Positions 36,634 through 45,817 of a DNA stretch of 64,000 bases are shown piece after piece. The position numbers were made by a program, and so were the translations under genes. The notes beneath the pieces were generated by a model. The model ran no database searches, was not told where the DNA came from, and was given only the letters and a program-made list of their open reading frames with translations. Every line of letters begins with the position of its first letter. The stretch's first letter is position 1. Origin of the DNA: an uncultured SAR116 cluster alpha proteobacterium (GTDB lineage: Bacteria > Pseudomonadota > Alphaproteobacteria > Puniceispirillales > Marisalimonadaceae); NCBI GenBank assembly GCA_902543145.1, contig CACBXG010000006.1, forward strand, positions 1-64,000. The letters run 5' to 3'.

Positions 36634-37830
36634 ATGAGCCAAGTTATTGTTGTAAATAACAGTCTAAAGATCGCTAATAATTTATGTGATATTTTAGAAC
36701 AAAGAGATATCACCGTTATTAAAGCAGGAGTGGGTAGCTCAAAACCAGATTTTTTTGGAATTGATCTTGTAGGATACCAAGCAGATACAATTGTTTGCTC
36801 AGATATTTTTGAGAAAGAAATTGGTGGTTCATCAAAATTAGTTTCAATCGCAAGACAGGCCAAATTGACAAAAATTATTATTATTGCTGATGACAGTAAT
36901 TGTAGTGGTATAGAAATTAAAGATGAGTTAGGTGGTGCTGTAAAAAGAATAAATATTGCAGATTATACTGATCAATATTCTTTAGAATTAATCTTTAACA
37001 TATGTTGTCCAAATATATCCTTTTCAGCAGGTGATACAAAAACATATGAGTTATTATCATTAGCTAGAAGAGTAGCAATTACTGATGTAACAGTTTTCAT
37101 AAATGGTCCGACAGGTTCAGGTAAAGAAGTTCTTGCAAACTACCTTCATGAAAACTCTAATAGGAAAGAAGAGCCATTTGTTGCAGTGAATTGTGCAGCA
37201 ATTCCAGAAAACATGTTAGAAGCTATTCTTTTTGGTCACGAAAAGGGAGCCTTTACTGGTGCCTCAAATGCAAATAAAGGTATTTTTAGAGCTGCAGATA
37301 AGGGCACTTTACTTTTAGATGAAATTTCAGAAATGCCTCTATCTTTACAGGCAAAATTACTTAGGGTATTGCAAGAAAGAAAAGTAACACCTGTTGGTGG
37401 TCAAAGAGATATCGATGTAGATGTTAGGGTTTTGGCAACATCTAATAGAGATATGGCTCATGAAGTAAATCAGTCTAGGTTCAGAGAAGATTTATATTAT
37501 AGGCTTAATGTATTTCCCCTACAAACACGTAATTTATCATCAAGGAAAGATGATATACTACCAATTGCAATAAAAATTTTAGATAAACACAGTCAAGAAG
37601 GTAAGTCATCACCTTACCTAACTATTGAGGCAAGAGAATTACTATTAAGTCATAATTGGCCAGGTAATGTAAGAGAGCTTGAAAATACCCTTCAAAGAGC
37701 TCTTGTCCTGAGTAATGAAAATATCATAGATGAAAAATCAATTATGATAGACAAATCATTATCAAAAATTAATGAAAGTTCATCAGTTGATACTTTTGCA
37801 GATCAATTAGCTTTTGCAAAAGTAACTTAA
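36634..37830 (+). CDS. FlbD-like sigma-54 activator with receiver-like N-terminus and no HTH
   Basis: 398 aa. Residues 1-125 form a receiver-like alpha/beta domain (SQVIVVNNSLKIANNLCDIL; TIVCSDIFE around 52-60) without the full acidic pocket, similar to FlbD/FleQ-type degenerate receivers. The AAA+ domain has Walker A GPTGSGKE at 158-165, GAFTGA at 205-210 and Walker B TLLLDE at 225-230. After the AAA+ lid the protein ends within about 35 residues (MIDKSLSKINESSSVDTFAD), with no Fis-type HTH. Activators lacking a DNA-binding domain are known in Helicobacter (FlgR). It directly precedes fliE and would need a partner for site-specific binding, or act from solution. Confidence 0.88.
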   Translation: MSQVIVVNNSLKIANNLCDILEQRDITVIKAGVGSSKPDFFGIDLVGYQADTIVCSDIFEKEIGGSSKLVSIARQAKLTKIIIIADDSNCSGIEIKDELGGAVKRINIADYTDQYSLELIFNICCPNISFSAGDTKTYELLSLARRVAITDVTVFINGPTGSGKEVLANYLHENSNRKEEPFVAVNCAAIPENMLEAILFGHEKGAFTGASNANKGIFRAADKGTLLLDEISEMPLSLQAKLLRVLQERKVTPVGGQRDIDVDVRVLATSNRDMAHEVNQSRFREDLYYRLNVFPLQTRNLSSRKDDILPIAIKILDKHSQEGKSSPYLTIEARELLLSHNWPGNVRELENTLQRALVLSNENIIDEKSIMIDKSLSKINESSSVDTFADQLAFAKVT

Positions 37831-37844
37831 AAGGAAAATAGATT

Positions 37845-38156
37845 ATGAAGATTGCAGATCAAAATGTAAGTACAGGAATGCTAAGGCAAAATATTTTAGA
37901 AAAAGCAAATGAAGCTTTTTCAGAAAACAAAACAACTGAAGAATTCTCAAAAAAGATAAATGATGCCATTAATTCTGTAGCTGATAGTCAGAATAAGGCT
38001 TCAAAAATAACTAAAGATTATGAACTGGGAAAAGAAACTGACCTTACAAAGGTTATTATGCAACAGCAAATTTCAAATATTGCATTCCAAATGACATTAA
38101 ATGTAAGAAATAAAGTTCTAAGTTCTTACAAAGATATCATGAATATGCCCGTTTAA
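37845..38156 (+). CDS. fliE: flagellar hook-basal body protein FliE
   Basis: 103 aa. FliE links the MS ring to the rod. The recognisable C-terminal half reads TDLTKVIMQQQISNIAFQMT followed by LNVRNKVLSSYKDIMNMPV, the standard FliE ending. The N-terminal half (FSKKINDAINSVADSQNKAS) also fits. An AAGGAAAATAGATT leader lies before the ATG, and the gene sits 14 bp after the activator and 23 bp before fliF, in the usual fliE-fliF order. Confidence 0.92.
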   Translation: MKIADQNVSTGMLRQNILEKANEAFSENKTTEEFSKKINDAINSVADSQNKASKITKDYELGKETDLTKVIMQQQISNIAFQMTLNVRNKVLSSYKDIMNMPV

Positions 38157-38179
38157 TTTAGAATTGTTAGGAAAAGATT

Positions 38180-39892
38180 ATGGCAGAAGCAACAACAGGA
38201 AATGATATTACAGGTTCAACTCAAAGTACTGGTATTATAAGTAGGATTTCTACATCAATTTCAAATGTAAGAAGAATGACAGCAGATCCTGCAGTACAAA
38301 AATCAATTCCATTGATGTTTGGAGTAATTGTTGCTTTTGCTGGACTAGTAGTATTTTTTACTATGCAAAAGTCTGATATGACAACACTTTTTGCCTCACT
38401 TCCAGAAAGTGAGAAAGCTTTGGTAGTCCAAACTTTAAAGCAGAATGGTGTCAGTGCATCACTTAATCCAGCTACTGGAGAAGTTGTTGTTCCAGTAAAA
38501 GATTATCATGAATCTAGAATGTTGCTTGCAGGTGAGGGTCTACCATCATCAGTTCCTGATGGTTATGATAGTTTAGGTGATATGCCAATGGGAACAAGCA
38601 GATCTGTTGAAGCTATTAAAATTAAACAATCTTTGGAAGCAGAATTAGCGCGGTCAGTCAATCACATATCTGGAGTAAGCTCTGCAAGAGTTCACTTAGC
38701 CATTCCTGAAAAAACAGTATTTGCAAGAGAGATAGCTCTACCTTCAGCATCTGTATTTGTTAAATTAGCTAATGGTAGATCTCTTGGAAGGCAGCAAGTA
38801 CAGTCAATAGTTCATCTTGTTGCATCTTCAGTTCCAAATTTACCCTCAGAAAACATAACTGTGGTTGATCAATTTGGTGAACTTTTATCAAAACCATCAA
38901 ACGATGCGTCTGCTTCAATTTCTAGTGAACAAATGTCACAGACAATGAGGCTTGGCGAAATATATAAATCTAGAATTATTTCATTGCTTACACCGATGGT
39001 AGGAGCAGGTAATTTAAAAGCTGAAATAAATGTAGATATGAATTTTACTCAGAGAGAAATCACAGAAGAATCCGTAGATCCTAAAGGTAACGCACTTAGA
39101 AGTGAACAAAGTTCATTAGATGAGAGTGCCAATCCTGAAGCTAGAGGTATTCCAGGAGCTCTTTCAAATGCTCCTCCTCTAGCCCCCGATTTAAAAACAG
39201 AAGCCCCTGAAGGTCAAGGTGCTAGCAATACTCTTAAACAGAGAAGTCAAACATCTGTTAAAAATTATGAGGTAAGTAGAAAAGTTGAAACTACTAAGGC
39301 TCAATATGGAGAAATTAAAAAAATTAAAGCAGCTGTAATTATTCGTGAAAAGAAAATCATCTCTCCTGAGGGTGTTGAAACATTTGAAAAGTTTAGTGAT
39401 GAAAAATTATTAGAAATAAAATCTCTTGTTCAAGAAGCTCTTGGTTTTGATGAAGCAAGAGGAGATAGTGTTACAGTTACAAGCAGTCCCTTCGTAGATA
39501 TTTTAGAAGCAGAAGTAGCTCCATGGTATGAAAATGCGTCTGTAAAGGAACTTGCTCAACAATTAGCAACCGTATTAATTTTAGCAATTGTTATATTCGG
39601 AGCATTTCTTCCTTTATTAAAAAGAGTTCTTGTTCCTGCTGGATACCAATCTGGTCCTGGTGCAATGGCTTCTGATTCAGATGATGACGAAGACGATAAA
39701 ATCGAAGTTCAAGAAGGTGAATCTCTTGAAGATATAAAAGCAAAGTTAAAACCTAAAAAGGCAGCTATATCTGCAGAAATGCTAGATACAGCTAATACGT
39801 ATGATGACAAAGTTGCTGTAATTCGAATGATAGTTGGCGATGAGGCAGCTAGGGTTTCCAGCGTCTTTAAAAATATGATGGAAAAAGAATAA
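38180..39892 (+). CDS. fliF: flagellar MS-ring protein FliF
   Basis: 570 aa inner-membrane ring protein. First membrane span at about residues 46-65 (IPLMFGVIVAFAGLVVFF). Periplasmic ring-building motifs include VVVPVKDYHESRMLLAGEGL, then EGELARSV-like LEAELARSVNHISGVSSARV. Second span near 455-475 (LATVLILAIVIFGAFLPLL). The C-terminal cytoplasmic tail (about 495-570) is acidic (DSDDDEDDKIEVQEG) and ends in the FliG-binding helix. Normal length and no added modules: the motor base has not expanded with the axial proteins. Confidence 0.95.
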   Translation: MAEATTGNDITGSTQSTGIISRISTSISNVRRMTADPAVQKSIPLMFGVIVAFAGLVVFFTMQKSDMTTLFASLPESEKALVVQTLKQNGVSASLNPATGEVVVPVKDYHESRMLLAGEGLPSSVPDGYDSLGDMPMGTSRSVEAIKIKQSLEAELARSVNHISGVSSARVHLAIPEKTVFAREIALPSASVFVKLANGRSLGRQQVQSIVHLVASSVPNLPSENITVVDQFGELLSKPSNDASASISSEQMSQTMRLGEIYKSRIISLLTPMVGAGNLKAEINVDMNFTQREITEESVDPKGNALRSEQSSLDESANPEARGIPGALSNAPPLAPDLKTEAPEGQGASNTLKQRSQTSVKNYEVSRKVETTKAQYGEIKKIKAAVIIREKKIISPEGVETFEKFSDEKLLEIKSLVQEALGFDEARGDSVTVTSSPFVDILEAEVAPWYENASVKELAQQLATVLILAIVIFGAFLPLLKRVLVPAGYQSGPGAMASDSDDDEDDKIEVQEGESLEDIKAKLKPKKAAISAEMLDTANTYDDKVAVIRMIVGDEAARVSSVFKNMMEKE

Positions 39893-39913
39893 GGTAGAGA
39901 GTAGGATACTAAA

Positions 39914-40951
39914 ATGGCAGAAGCAGAAAAAAAACCAAATGCTGATGAGATTTACGAAGGTCTAACTGGCACTCAAAAATGTGCAATTCTTATGATGTTG
40001 ATTGGTGAAGATGAAGCCGCAGAAATAATGGGCAACCTCTCACCTAAAGAAGTTCAAGTCCTTGGATCGGCTATGTATTCTGTGCAAGGTTTAGGACAAG
40101 ATACAGTTAATTTAGTATTAGATGAATTTTTAGCAATAATTAAGGCGCAAACAAGTCTTGGTATATCTGGGGGTGGGTATATTAAAAATGTTCTCACCAA
40201 ATCATTGGGTGAAGACAAAGCGCAAACTGTTTTAGGAAAAATAACCCCATCAGATAGCAACAAAGCAATCGAAATACTTGACTGGCTCGATGCTAGGTCA
40301 GTTGCGGACTTAATAATTGACGAGCATCCTCAAATTATAGCTTTAATTATTTCTTACTTAGATCCTTCTACTGCATCGGATGTTTTGACATTTATGCCTG
40401 AAAAAAGTCAATCAGACATAATTAAAAGGATAGCAACTTTGGAAACAGTGCAGCCAGAAGCATTAAAAGAGTTAGATAGAGTAATGCAAAAAGTCTTTTC
40501 TTCCAATGCAAGTCTAAGAGCTAGCAAAGTTGGTGGTGTGCCAGCAGCAGCTAAAATCATGAATTTTTTGAGTCAAGATGGTGAAGCAAAAATAATGAAA
40601 GAAATCTTGAAAGACGATAAGCAGCTAATGCAAGACATCCAAGATAGTATGTTTGTATTTGAGACATTATTATTGTCTGATGACAAATCACTTCAGACAC
40701 TTCTTCGTGCTGTAGAAGATGATTTAATTATACTAGCCCTAAAAGGCGCAGATGAAGAGCTGAAGACAAAGTTATTTGGATGTATGTCACAACGAGCGGC
40801 AGCCAACATACAAGATGAAATGGAAGCACTTGGCCCAGTTAGATTAACAGAAGTTCAAGAGGCACAAAAGCAAATAATTGCCGTAGCAAGAAGAATGTCT
40901 GATGAAGGTGCAATAGTGTTGGCAGGTCGTGGTGGCGATGATTACGTTTAA
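39914..40951 (+). CDS. fliG: flagellar motor switch protein FliG
   Basis: 345 aa rotor protein. N-terminal FliF-binding domain: TGTQKCAILMMLIGEDEAAE. The middle-domain EHPQ motif is at about residues 135-138 (DEHPQIIALIISYLDPSTAS). The C-terminal torque helix carries the expected charges (LLRAVEDDLIILALKGADEE). The end LAGRGGDDYV is a typical alphaproteobacterial tail. It is encoded between fliF and fliH in standard order, 21 bp after fliF. No unusual substitutions were noticed. Confidence 0.96.
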   Translation: MAEAEKKPNADEIYEGLTGTQKCAILMMLIGEDEAAEIMGNLSPKEVQVLGSAMYSVQGLGQDTVNLVLDEFLAIIKAQTSLGISGGGYIKNVLTKSLGEDKAQTVLGKITPSDSNKAIEILDWLDARSVADLIIDEHPQIIALIISYLDPSTASDVLTFMPEKSQSDIIKRIATLETVQPEALKELDRVMQKVFSSNASLRASKVGGVPAAAKIMNFLSQDGEAKIMKEILKDDKQLMQDIQDSMFVFETLLLSDDKSLQTLLRAVEDDLIILALKGADEELKTKLFGCMSQRAAANIQDEMEALGPVRLTEVQEAQKQIIAVARRMSDEGAIVLAGRGGDDYV

Positions 40952-40965
40952 TTTATTTTAATATT

Positions 40966-42006
40966 ATGAATTTTGCTATGAATCAAGACCAAGAAAATCA
41001 TGATGCTCAAAACATTGTACCTTTAGGTAATGATGAAATCAGATCTATTTTAAAATCTCAATCTGAGTCTGTTTTTGAGGATAAAAATATTTCGAATAAT
41101 TCCAATTTTGTAAAAAAATCATTAATTGATATTGCTCTTGATTTTGAATCTAAACAAAACATTAAAGAAAATAAAGATAATGAACCAATCAACAATGCAC
41201 CAGAAAATAATAAAAATTTTCATAACGAAAATGATGTTCCTAGCGACGAACAAAATACTGAAGAGGCAATGTTAGATGAAAATAAAGAGAGTGATAATAC
41301 AAAAGATATTCAAACTGAAACAGAGCAATCAAGTAATGAAGTAGATAAAAATATCAATAGTGATACAAAAATAAATCAACCTAAAGAAGATATTCAATCA
41401 GAAAAACTGTTACAAGATGAAAGTCCAAAGGATCTCGTAAGTGAGACCCAAAAACAACAAGAAGAAATTAAAGCTGATGCAAAGTCTGATGAAGCTACAA
41501 AGACTGATAATGAAACACAACAAGCTTTAGATTCTGTAAGAGATGCTGTTTCTCAATCAATGAGTAAAAGTGATGATAAAAACACAACAACTTTTAAAGA
41601 AAATAACGAATTATCAAATAATGAATCAGATACAATTAGCAATGATCTTCAAGATTTTAAAAATATTTTATCATCACTTCCAACATTAGCTGAGGAAGCA
41701 ATATATGAAATATTTCAAAATAAAATTCTTGAAATTTCTTATGACCTTGCAGGCTACCAAATAGATAAAATGCCAAAAAAATATGAAAAGAAAATTAAGT
41801 CATTTTTAAAAAATATAAATTGTTTTGAAGATAAAATTACAGTTGAGATTAATGAAGAAGATTTTGAAGCACTCTCAAAAATAAAAAATTTTAATGAAAA
41901 TGAAGATAAAAAAATCTTTATTTCAAATAAAGAACTCTCAAGAGGTGACATAGTCTTAAATTGTGGTGGAATGCGTTATTCAGAAAAAAGCAATTACAAT
42001 GTTTGA
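40966..42006 (+). CDS. fliH: FliH-type regulator of the export ATPase, with long acidic disordered N-terminus
   Basis: 346 aa. Residues about 1-225 are acidic and Asn/Gln/Ser-rich low complexity (repeated DNTKD, EQSSNE, KTDNETQ), predicted disordered. A helical segment follows at about 230-250 (LPTLAEEAIYEIFQNKILEI), and the C-terminal domain (TVEINEEDFEALSKIKNF; ELSRGDIVLNCGGMRYSEKS) matches the FliH/HrpE fold. Identification rests on this C-terminus and on its position between fliG and fliI. Start ATG 40966 or 40978 cannot be decided. The tail is 2-3 times longer than that of typical FliH N-termini. Confidence 0.8.
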   Translation: MNFAMNQDQENHDAQNIVPLGNDEIRSILKSQSESVFEDKNISNNSNFVKKSLIDIALDFESKQNIKENKDNEPINNAPENNKNFHNENDVPSDEQNTEEAMLDENKESDNTKDIQTETEQSSNEVDKNINSDTKINQPKEDIQSEKLLQDESPKDLVSETQKQQEEIKADAKSDEATKTDNETQQALDSVRDAVSQSMSKSDDKNTTTFKENNELSNNESDTISNDLQDFKNILSSLPTLAEEAIYEIFQNKILEISYDLAGYQIDKMPKKYEKKIKSFLKNINCFEDKITVEINEEDFEALSKIKNFNENEDKKIFISNKELSRGDIVLNCGGMRYSEKSNYNV

Positions 42007-42024
42007 AAATATTGGAAGTAACTC

Positions 42025-43353
42025 ATGAATTTTGAGACAAAATTAATTGATAATATTTCCCAAATAAAAAGACCTAAATTAATTTTTAGTTCAGGGAGAG
42101 TTAATCATTTTGATGGAAATATTATTTACTGCGATCCTTTTCCAGCTCCTATAGGAAGTCTTTGTATTGTAAAAGATCAAATGGGTAAAGAAGTCTTAGC
42201 AGAAGTTATTCGTTTTAACGAAAAGCATAACATGCTTGCAATTTTAGAACATTCTTCACATATAGTTTCTGGATGTGAGGTCTCGTTGCAAAATGATGGC
42301 AGATATATTGAAGTAGATAATACTTTGCTGGGAAGAGTAACTGACGCATTTGGGAAACCATTAGATGAGAAACCTTTAAGTAAAATAAAAAATAAATGGC
42401 CTCTTATGGGTAAAGTTATGAATCCACTTAAAAGAAGTTTAATCAAAAAACCATTAGATGTAGGGGTAAGAATAATAAATGCTCTATTAACTGTAGGTCA
42501 AGGTCAAAGGCTTGGCATCATTGCTGGTTCAGGAGTTGGTAAGTCAGTATTGCTTGGAATGATGAGTAAATATACAGAGGCAGATGTTGTAGTAATTGCC
42601 CTAATTGGTGAACGAGCTAGAGAAGTTGGAACTATGGTCAATGAATTATTTAGGGACGACTCAGCTAAAAAAATTACTGTAGTTGCTGTGCCAGCGGATA
42701 GATCACCATTAATGAGAATTAGGGGGGCTAACAGGGCTACTGCTATAGCAGAATATTTTAGAGATCAAGGTAAAAATGTATTACTAATAATGGACAGTTT
42801 GACTAGAATTGCACATGCTAAAAGAGAAATTGGATTGTCATTAGGTGAAGCTGCTACCTCGAAAGGTTATCCTCCATCTGTAATTTCTATGATCCCTAAT
42901 TTGATTGAGAGAACAGGAACGAGTGATCAAGGAGATGGCAGTATTACTTCGTTTTATACAATTTTGGCTGATGGAGATGACAATAATGATCCAGTAGTTG
43001 ATACGGCTAGAGCAATACTTGATGGTCATATCGTGCTTAGCAGATTAAACGCACAAATGGGTATTTATCCAGCAATTGATATCCCAAATTCAATTAGTAG
43101 AGTTATGAATGATCTAATTGCAGATGATCACTCAAATGCTTCAAAACTCTTTAGAAAACATGTAAGTGCTTACATAGAAAATAAGGACTTATTATTAATG
43201 GGGGGATATACTTCCGGACAAGATAAGGATCTTGATGATGCCATAGCTATATGGCCAAAGTTAATTGATTTTATTTCACAAAGCAGTTCTGAAAAAGCAA
43301 ACTTTGAGAGTTCAAGAATGGCATTATTAAAATTATATGAACAGGTAAGATAG
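42025..43353 (+). CDS. fliI: flagellum-specific export ATPase FliI
   Basis: 442 aa, F1-beta-like hexameric ATPase. Walker A is IIAGSGVGKSVLLGMM at about residues 166-181. Conserved blocks follow: ALIGERAREVGTMVNELF, VAVPADRSPLMRIRGANRAT, and Walker B LLIMDSLTRIAHAKREIGLS. The substrate-exit region SITSFYTILADGDDNNDPVV is intact. Normal length; it lies 18 bp after fliH and abuts fliJ. Confidence 0.96.
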   Translation: MNFETKLIDNISQIKRPKLIFSSGRVNHFDGNIIYCDPFPAPIGSLCIVKDQMGKEVLAEVIRFNEKHNMLAILEHSSHIVSGCEVSLQNDGRYIEVDNTLLGRVTDAFGKPLDEKPLSKIKNKWPLMGKVMNPLKRSLIKKPLDVGVRIINALLTVGQGQRLGIIAGSGVGKSVLLGMMSKYTEADVVVIALIGERAREVGTMVNELFRDDSAKKITVVAVPADRSPLMRIRGANRATAIAEYFRDQGKNVLLIMDSLTRIAHAKREIGLSLGEAATSKGYPPSVISMIPNLIERTGTSDQGDGSITSFYTILADGDDNNDPVVDTARAILDGHIVLSRLNAQMGIYPAIDIPNSISRVMNDLIADDHSNASKLFRKHVSAYIENKDLLLMGGYTSGQDKDLDDAIAIWPKLIDFISQSSSEKANFESSRMALLKLYEQVR

Positions 43354-43743
43354 TTGAAAAAAAAAATAAAAAGATTTCAAAGACTTGCTACAATTAGAAA
43401 AAAAGATGTTTCAAAAGAAATTAATAATTCTAATTTATTGCAAAATGAAATTACTAAAAATGAAGGTCTAATTGAACAGATAAACACTATTATGGAGAGC
43501 AGCAATAATTCTTCAAACAAAATAATTAATTCAGGATTTTTTAAAAATAATGCTCTATTGTTAACTACACTTCAAAGTCAAAAAGATATTGCTTTAAATA
43601 GAAACAAATATTTACTTTCTGAAAAAGAGATAATCAGAAAAAAAATTATTGATAACAATTTCAAAAAAATGAAAGCTGAAGAAAAAGCTAAAGATTATAA
43701 AAGACATTATATTAGTCAATTGGAAAACAAAATTTATCAATAA
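43354..43743 (+). CDS. fliJ: flagellar export chaperone-escort FliJ (TTG start)
   Basis: 129 aa, entirely helical and Lys/Asn-rich (RFQRLATIRKKDVSKEINNS), as expected for the two-helix coiled coil of FliJ, the central stalk of the FliI ring. The frame begins with TTG directly after the fliI TAG (43351-43353), with no intervening base; no ATG in this frame gives a family-length protein. This implies translation by re-initiation from fliI. Sequence conservation in FliJ is always low, so identification is mainly by position and form. Confidence 0.75.
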   Translation: MKKKIKRFQRLATIRKKDVSKEINNSNLLQNEITKNEGLIEQINTIMESSNNSSNKIINSGFFKNNALLLTTLQSQKDIALNRNKYLLSEKEIIRKKIIDNNFKKMKAEEKAKDYKRHYISQLENKIYQ

Positions 43744-43770
43744 AGTATTTTCAAATTACATATTTTAATA

Positions 43771-43787
43771 ATGGCATTGTATTTGCA
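43771..43787 (+). promoter_or_regulatory. sigma-54 promoter of fliK
   Basis: ATGGCATTGTATTTGCA with GG at 43773-43774 and GC at 43785-43786, 10 bases apart. It lies just 15 bp before the fliK frame start at 43802 (27 bp before the second ATG at 43814), in the 58-bp gap after fliJ. Confidence 0.75.
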
Positions 43788-43801
43788 GATAATTTTGAAA
43801 T

Positions 43802-45175
43802 ATGGAATTTAAAATGAAAATTACAAATGACGTAAATAACAATTCTGACTTTTTGTCTAATGCAAATAAAGGGGAAGAAGATACTTCTTTATTGGGATCC
43901 TTATTTTCAATGAACTTTAATAGTAATGAAGTGAAATCAAAAGATATTTCTGATGACTTTGAATTTGTTTTTAAAAAAGAAGATATAGAAATTCTAGATT
44001 ATTTATCTAATATTCTTCCTAACTTAAACATTAATAACTTAGGCTTAGCTGATTTCAAAAAAATTCAAAGTGAAATTGAAACAGATCAAAATCTTAAAAC
44101 TGAAGTTAAAGACAAATTATTAAGCTTATTAGATACAGCAAAGGGTTTTAATAAAAATTTCTTCATTAATTTACCTGAATATAAAAAATTTAAAGCATTA
44201 AATAATAAAAGTGTTGTTGATAATAAAATTGATCCTAGAATTAAAAAAGAAAGTTCAAATGATTTATCATCTGTTTTAAAAAACATGGAACATGCTATTA
44301 ATCAAAGCAAACAAAAATCTACTAAATCAAACATTATAAATAAAAACACCGGTGAAATAAAGTTTGAAAATAACTTAGAAAATCAAACAACTATAAATTC
44401 AAATAATACAAAACTAAATTTTGTTAAAAAAATTAACAAAAATGATCACCCTAATAAATTATATCAGATATCAAATTCTAATTCTTTAAAATATAAAGAA
44501 AAACTAGATCCATCTTCGTTATTAGACTCAAAATTGTCGAACAACACAAATTTAAATTATATTAATAATCAATTTGGTGATGAGTTTAAAAAGAATAATA
44601 TGAATGAAATTAAAGCCAATGATAAAGTTTTCAACATTCAAAACTCCTCTGATTCTAGCAATAAGGGAAATCAATTTGCTCAACAAAACAGCACTTCCTT
44701 TTCAAACAGTGGAGTGAATTCCATCTTAGAAGGGCTATTAGATAGTCTTGATTTAAGTCAAAAAGGCTGGACTACAAAACTTGTTTCTAGAATAGAAAAT
44801 GCTCTAGAAAATGGCGGTGAAGAAATAGAATTTAACCTTAAGCCAAAAAATTTAGGAAGATTAAAAGTTTCTATAAGTTTAAATAATGGAACAGGTCATG
44901 TTAAAATTATTACAGAAAATTCATTTGTTACTAACGCATTAACTCAAAATGAAAATCATTTACAAAAACTCTTTAATGATCAAGGAATAAATTTAGAATT
45001 TTCAGCTCACGACGATACAAAATATTTTGGCTCAAGAAATAGTTTTAACAAAAACTCAAATAATAATAACCAAAACAATTTTCTAGAGTCTGAAAATGAA
45101 AAAGAAAAACAAAATACGATAACAGGTTTGGATGATAATGTTTCATCTAGACATATTGTAAACGTAATAGCATAA
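43802..45175 (+). CDS. fliK: hook-length control protein FliK
   Basis: 457 aa. The C-terminal Flg_hook domain is clear at about residues 335-405 (GGEEIEFNLKPKNLGRLKVS, then VKIITENSFVTNALTQNENH). It binds FlhB and switches export specificity. The long N-terminal part (about 1-320) is Asn/Lys/Ser-rich and disordered and would act as the molecular ruler. MEFKMK offers two ATGs (43802 and 43814); the promoter at 43771-43787 puts transcription start near 43798, so the second ATG is more probable. A 1707-aa hook subunit does not by itself change hook length, so FliK of near-normal size is consistent. Confidence 0.88.
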   Translation: MEFKMKITNDVNNNSDFLSNANKGEEDTSLLGSLFSMNFNSNEVKSKDISDDFEFVFKKEDIEILDYLSNILPNLNINNLGLADFKKIQSEIETDQNLKTEVKDKLLSLLDTAKGFNKNFFINLPEYKKFKALNNKSVVDNKIDPRIKKESSNDLSSVLKNMEHAINQSKQKSTKSNIINKNTGEIKFENNLENQTTINSNNTKLNFVKKINKNDHPNKLYQISNSNSLKYKEKLDPSSLLDSKLSNNTNLNYINNQFGDEFKKNNMNEIKANDKVFNIQNSSDSSNKGNQFAQQNSTSFSNSGVNSILEGLLDSLDLSQKGWTTKLVSRIENALENGGEEIEFNLKPKNLGRLKVSISLNNGTGHVKIITENSFVTNALTQNENHLQKLFNDQGINLEFSAHDDTKYFGSRNSFNKNSNNNNQNNFLESENEKEKQNTITGLDDNVSSRHIVNVIA

Positions 45176-45199
45176 TAATAACTGAGTAGTGAGAAAAAA

Positions 45200-45799
45200 A
45201 TGGCAGAAGAAGTAGAAGAAGAACCAAAAAAAAGTAATCTGTTAAAAATAATTATTTTTGTGGTAGGCGGCATTTTGCTAATAGCTGTTGGCCTAGGAAT
45301 TGGTTATTTTTTATTTGGAGGTGAGCCTGAGCCTGATCCTTCTGCAGAAGTTAATCAAATCATCGAAGGTAAAGAAGCTGAGAAGAAAAAAACTGAAGAT
45401 GCTGAAAATAAAGAAGGTGAAGAAGAAGGTGAGGATGGTATTATAAAAAAGAATGTTAAAGCCATTCCAGAAGTTGATAGTTATGAAACTACTTATTTTG
45501 AATTTCCAGGAGATTTCACAACAAACTTAAAAGGAAGTAGGAAATTTTTACAAGTAAGTGTTGGTGTGTCTACACAGTATGATGAAAAAGTAATGGAAGT
45601 AGTTGACTCTCATCAATTAGCTTTACGTTCTGAAATATTATCAACTATAAGTGATTTTACTGAAGAAGATATTTCAGGAAGTGAGGGTAAGAAAAAATTA
45701 TCTGAAAGATTAATAGTAGTTTTGAACAAAAAATTAGAATCTCTTGATGAATTTCCAGGTATAGAAGATGTATATTTTACCGCGTTCATTTTACAATAA
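45200..45799 (+). CDS. fliL: flagellar basal-body-associated protein FliL
   Basis: 199 aa single-span inner-membrane protein that surrounds the stator. Membrane segment at about residues 15-38 (IIIFVVGGILLIAVGLGIGY). An acidic Glu/Lys linker (about 50-85) leads to the periplasmic FliL domain (FEFPGDFTTNLKGSRKFLQV, ending ELDE-type LDEFPGIEDVYFTAFILQ). A GAGAAAAAA leader precedes the ATG. It is in the usual fliL-fliM order. The stator genes motA and motB are not in this window. Confidence 0.92.
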   Translation: MAEEVEEEPKKSNLLKIIIFVVGGILLIAVGLGIGYFLFGGEPEPDPSAEVNQIIEGKEAEKKKTEDAENKEGEEEGEDGIIKKNVKAIPEVDSYETTYFEFPGDFTTNLKGSRKFLQVSVGVSTQYDEKVMEVVDSHQLALRSEILSTISDFTEEDISGSEGKKKLSERLIVVLNKKLESLDEFPGIEDVYFTAFILQ

Positions 45800-45817
45800 G
45801 TTAGGATTTATAAATTA

